Below are positions 42,963-45,826 of a DNA stretch of 45,826 nucleotides, piece after piece. The notes under the pieces were generated by a model that ran no database searches, was not told the DNA's origin, and saw only the letters and a list, made by a program, of their open reading frames with translations. The stretch is from an uncultured SAR86 cluster bacterium (GTDB taxonomy: Bacteria; Pseudomonadota; Gammaproteobacteria; Magnimaribacterales; D2472): positions 1-45,826 of the forward strand of contig CABXPU010000007.1 of NCBI GenBank assembly GCA_902514105.1. Reading direction: 5' to 3'. Position 1 is the stretch's first letter; each line of letters starts with the position of its first letter. Both the position numbers and the translations under genes were made by a program.

Positions 42963-43973
42963 ATGAGAAAGATATTTTTTTTCTTTTTGCTGATTATCAG
43001 TTTTACTCCTTTTGCTAATGAGCAGGGTGCAGTTACTCCATTAAATGGAGTTGATATTTGGTGGCAAGCCCATGGAGATAAATCTGATCCACCTGTCTTG
43101 TTGATCATGGGCATTAATTCTAATAGCAAGCTTTGGCCTCAGGATCTAATAGACGGACTAGTTAAAGAGAGTTTTTATGTGATTACCTATGATAATCGTG
43201 ATACCGGAAAGAGTTCATGGGTCACCTCAGAACCAATTTTTATAAAAATTATAAAAATCCTTCCTGATTTTGTAATTGAGTCATTTGTAGATACTGTCTT
43301 TGATTTTATGTTCAATGAAGAAGGCAAATTTAATATGGAAGAAGTTCCATCTGAATATAACCTTAGCGATATGGCTAAAGATGGTTTATCAATTCTTGAT
43401 TATCTGGCTATTGAAAAAGCCCATATAGTAGGGGCTTCATTAGGGGGAATGATAGCTCAAATTATTGCAATAGATCATCCAGACAGAGCGCTAAGCTTAA
43501 CAGCTATCATGACAACTCCAGGTTTTGATACTGAAGGTTTGTCGGCCCCCAGCCCAATTTTTAAGCAGGCTATGAAGGAATCCTTTGTTCTTAATCTACA
43601 AGGAATGGAAAAAGAAGCGTTAAAAATTTCTCAAATTGCATTAACTGGATCTAGGTTCCCATTTAATGAGGAGGCTTATGAAAAAAGGTTTGATGAGATA
43701 TTATCCCACGGTAATAATACATCTTCCGGCCACATGGCCGCAGTTGGAGCAAGCCCAAATAGATTTAACAGATTAGGAGAAATAGACTTAAATACATTAA
43801 TTATTCATGGAGCCGAAGACCCACTTATCCCTGTAGATCATGGAATATCTTTATTTGAAAATATTAATAATAGCGAGAAAATGATTTTAGATGGAGTTGG
43901 TCATGAGATTCCAGATGAATTATTATCTGAAATAGTTGCTAAGTTAAAATATCATTTCAATAAAGGGAGCTAA
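42963..43973 (+). CDS. Secreted alpha/beta hydrolase
   Basis: A 336-residue alpha/beta hydrolase with a Sec signal (MRKIFFFFLLIISFTPFANE). The conserved elements are LLIMGINSNSKLW (oxyanion region), TYDNRDTGKSSW, the nucleophile elbow VGASLGGMIAQ (Ser), the acid in HGAEDPLIPV and the His in DGVGHEIPDE. The fold and motifs resemble the family often labelled alpha/beta hydrolase/aclacinomycin methylesterase-like. It begins 2 bases after the tyrS stop, suggesting read-through from tyrS, and is followed by the FKBP gene 3 bases later. Confidence 0.87.
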   Translation: MRKIFFFFLLIISFTPFANEQGAVTPLNGVDIWWQAHGDKSDPPVLLIMGINSNSKLWPQDLIDGLVKESFYVITYDNRDTGKSSWVTSEPIFIKIIKILPDFVIESFVDTVFDFMFNEEGKFNMEEVPSEYNLSDMAKDGLSILDYLAIEKAHIVGASLGGMIAQIIAIDHPDRALSLTAIMTTPGFDTEGLSAPSPIFKQAMKESFVLNLQGMEKEALKISQIALTGSRFPFNEEAYEKRFDEILSHGNNTSSGHMAAVGASPNRFNRLGEIDLNTLIIHGAEDPLIPVDHGISLFENINNSEKMILDGVGHEIPDELLSEIVAKLKYHFNKGS

Positions 43974-43976
43974 AGC

Positions 43977-44444
43977 ATGAAATATTTTTTGCAATTTATA
44001 ACTTTAACTATTCTCGTTGGTTGCGGCCAAGATCAATCAAATAATTTACTGGATACTAATATGCAAGAAGGAAATATCTTTTTAGCATCAAATATAAATC
44101 AGGACGAGGTCATAGAGGTTGAGACAGGTCTTCAATATGAAGTTATTAAGAGCGGGAATAGTGCGGCAGAAAAGCCAAGCTTATCAGACACTATTTCAGC
44201 TCATTTTCATGGCACCCTAATAGATGGAACGGTTTTTTGGAGTTCTGTAGATATGAATGAACCATTAGTTATTAAACCTTCTCAATTAATACCGGGTTGC
44301 CAAAAGATACTACCTTTAATGAGAATTGGTGATAAATGGAGGGTATTTATTCACCCCAGCTTGGCATATGGTGAAGAAGGGCGGCCAACCATACCTCCAA
44401 ATTCAGTACTAACATTTGAAATTGAACTTTTATCTATTCAATAA
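43977..44444 (+). CDS. FKBP-type peptidyl-prolyl isomerase lipoprotein with altered active site
   Basis: A 155-residue lipoprotein (lipobox LVGC, Cys16) with an FKBP domain from about residue 68. GTLIDGTVF, IPGCQKILPLMRIGDKW, HPSLAYGEEG and IPPNSVLTFEIELL match the family. Two positions that line the FKBP12 binding pocket differ: Asp37 of FKBP12 (FDSS) is Trp here (W88, FWSS), and Trp59 (IPGW) is Cys (C108). Tyr82 (Y131) and Phe99 (F147) are kept. It may still fold peptides or act as a chaperone without normal isomerase activity. Third gene in the run after tyrS. Confidence 0.88.
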   Translation: MKYFLQFITLTILVGCGQDQSNNLLDTNMQEGNIFLASNINQDEVIEVETGLQYEVIKSGNSAAEKPSLSDTISAHFHGTLIDGTVFWSSVDMNEPLVIKPSQLIPGCQKILPLMRIGDKWRVFIHPSLAYGEEGRPTIPPNSVLTFEIELLSIQ

Positions 44445-44447
44445 GAA

Positions 44448-45826
44448 TTATTCCATTGATGATAAAGCAAAACCGTAAACATCAGATATTGCTTCTATTC
44501 GTTTGCTTTTAGGAGTTCCTGCTCCATGACCAGCTCTATCTTCTATTCTTATTAGTATTGGATTATCACATCCTTGTGCTGATTGAAGTCTTGCTGCAAA
44601 TTTAAAAGAATGTGACGGAACAACTCTATCATCTCTTTTTGCAGTCGTAACTAAAGTTGGCGGATAGCATTCTCCAGCCTCAATATTATGATATGGCGAA
44701 TAAGATAAAAGATTATAAAACTCATCAGTCTTTTCTGGAGAACCATAATCACTTTCCCAAGCCCATCCAATTGTAAATTTATTAAACCTCAGCATATCTA
44801 AAACGCCAACCTGAGGAATTGCTGCACCAAAAAGTTTAGGATTCTGTAACATAGTAGCTGCTACCAGAAGCCCTCCATTAGAGCCACCCTGTATAGCTGT
44901 TGTTGCAGGCGAGCCTATTTTAGATTTATGAAGGTATTTTGCAGCAAAAGCAAAATCATCAAACACATTTTGTTTATTTAAAAGCATTCCATCAGCATGC
45001 CACTTTTGACCATACTCTCCACCACCCCTAAGGTTGGCAACTGCTACAACTCCACCCTGATTCATCCATGCTAGATAGCTTTTACTAAACCTTGGTAAAA
45101 TAGAAATATTGAATCCTCCGTATCCATAAAGCAATACAGGTGTCGACGAATTAATATTAGTAGAATTCTTGTAGCTTAAATGTAGAGGAATTTTTGTACC
45201 ATCTTTAGATCTATAAAATTTTAATTTAGATGTATATTCTGAGGCATTAAAATCAACAAGCTTTTCTTCCCAAAATAATTCGCTTGTATTTTTTGTAAGA
45301 TCAATCTTATAGATCTGAGAGGGGGTAGTGAAATTTGTATAACTAAAATATGTCTCTGAATCATCGATTTTGCCTCCAAAACCACCCACACTTCCATTAA
45401 ATTCTCCCTTTAGGTCATGACTAAATGAACCATCTAAGTTATAGAATTTAACTCTAGAAAGGGTATCTTCAAGATAGATCACAACAAATGAATTATTAAT
45501 GATATTTACACTAGAAATTGAATCCTTGCTTTCTTGTATAACCTCAGACCATTCCATGCTTTTATCTTCATTAATTCTTAATTTAACAATTTTTCCATTC
45601 GGAGCATTATTAGTAGTGTAGAACCATAAGATATTTTCTTTCGCAGAAATTAAGCTATAGGCACCTATAAGCTCATCAATTACAGGAATAAATTCTCCAT
45701 CTTCTTCTAGCTGAATATAAATTCTATTTCTTTCATCTGTTCCCTCACTAATATATAAAACTTTATAAGGCGTATCTTTAATTACACTAATACCAAAACC
45801 CCATTTTGGTTTTTGAGAGTTTTTAT
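44448..45826 (-). CDS. Prolyl oligopeptidase, 5'-partial (C-terminal two thirds)
   Basis: A serine peptidase of family S9A, which cleaves short peptides after proline. The frame is open to the right window edge, so the N-terminal part is outside; the ATG at 45557 is internal because upstream codons read as continuing propeller (NGKIVKLRINEDKS). The catalytic domain has SKDGTKIPLHLSYK, LYGYGGFNISILPRFS, RGGGEYGQKWH, the nucleophile in GGSNGGLLVA, Asp in KRDDRVV and His in DRAGHGAG. It converges on the FKBP gene with a 3-base gap. Confidence 0.95.
   Translation of the reverse strand, partial: KNSQKPKWGFGISVIKDTPYKVLYISEGTDERNRIYIQLEEDGEFIPVIDELIGAYSLISAKENILWFYTTNNAPNGKIVKLRINEDKSMEWSEVIQESKDSISSVNIINNSFVVIYLEDTLSRVKFYNLDGSFSHDLKGEFNGSVGGFGGKIDDSETYFSYTNFTTPSQIYKIDLTKNTSELFWEEKLVDFNASEYTSKLKFYRSKDGTKIPLHLSYKNSTNINSSTPVLLYGYGGFNISILPRFSKSYLAWMNQGGVVAVANLRGGGEYGQKWHADGMLLNKQNVFDDFAFAAKYLHKSKIGSPATTAIQGGSNGGLLVAATMLQNPKLFGAAIPQVGVLDMLRFNKFTIGWAWESDYGSPEKTDEFYNLLSYSPYHNIEAGECYPPTLVTTAKRDDRVVPSHSFKFAARLQSAQGCDNPILIRIEDRAGHGAGTPKSKRIEAISDVYGFALSSME

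Noticed and set aside
1-45826. CRISPR arrays, insertion sequences, prophage or defence genes
   Set aside because: No regularly spaced repeats, no transposase or integrase motifs, and almost every base belongs to a recognised housekeeping gene.

Overview
The window is an ordinary but very compact stretch of a bacterial chromosome, AT-rich by eye. Gene order and protein types point to a Gammaproteobacterium. Diagnostic blocks are zapA - 6S RNA - 5-formyl-THF cyclo-ligase facing pepP - ubiH; ybeY - ybeX - lnt; rpmE facing priA; and tyrS / M23 peptidase / anmK facing erpA. Low GC, gaps of a few bases, many small gene overlaps, frequent TTG starts and many dedicated lipoproteins suggest a streamlined marine lineage such as SAR86. 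That assignment is inference; no rRNA is present to prove it.

Layout. 1-5.1 kb: the end of tatC, a LOG-family phosphoribohydrolase, dtd, then a 5'-truncated class I aldolase that meets a 5'-truncated ybeY head to head, followed by ybeX, lnt and an L,D-transpeptidase. 5.1-10.4 kb: a bifunctional beta-oxidation enzyme, a candidate small RNA, a glutathione peroxidase, rpiA and ilvA. 10.4-17.5 kb: a DUF5916-type outer-membrane protein, 5-FTHF cyclo-ligase, 6S RNA, zapA and a small coiled-coil protein, pepP, a ubiH-type hydroxylase, and a ferric-iron binding lipoprotein behind a Fur box. 17.5-23.9 kb: rpmB, dut, rpmE, priA, an amidase with LysM, tsaE and the NAD(P)HX repair enzyme. 23.9-28.2 kb: a membrane-anchored paraoxonase-like protein, an alpha/beta hydrolase, a coupled NUDIX/metallo-beta-lactamase pair and a small lipoprotein. 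28.2-33.9 kb: acs, a deoxynucleoside kinase, pcnB, a 75-residue unknown, dksA with a very lysine-rich tail, and a PfkB kinase. 33.9-45.8 kb: hemL, hemG, erpA, anmK, an M23 peptidase, putA, tyrS, a secreted alpha/beta hydrolase, an FKBP lipoprotein and a prolyl oligopeptidase cut by the window end.

Functionally these are mainly housekeeping genes: envelope maintenance (lnt, L,D-transpeptidase, amidase, M23 peptidase, anmK), heme and Fe-S biogenesis (hemL, hemG, erpA), translation and replication (rpmB, rpmE, tyrS, priA, dut), and acetate, proline and fatty-acid use (acs, putA, the FadB-like enzyme). I see no mobile element, CRISPR array, tRNA, prophage or defence island, and no gap above 300 bases without an annotated gene.

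I do not find a clear undescribed multi-gene system. The points that most deserve a second look are the head-to-head truncation of aldolase and ybeY near 1992-2011, a compact candidate small RNA with a C-rich loop at about 7408-7487, the histone-like tail on DksA, the membrane-fused paraoxonase-like protein, and an FKBP lipoprotein with two altered active-site positions.
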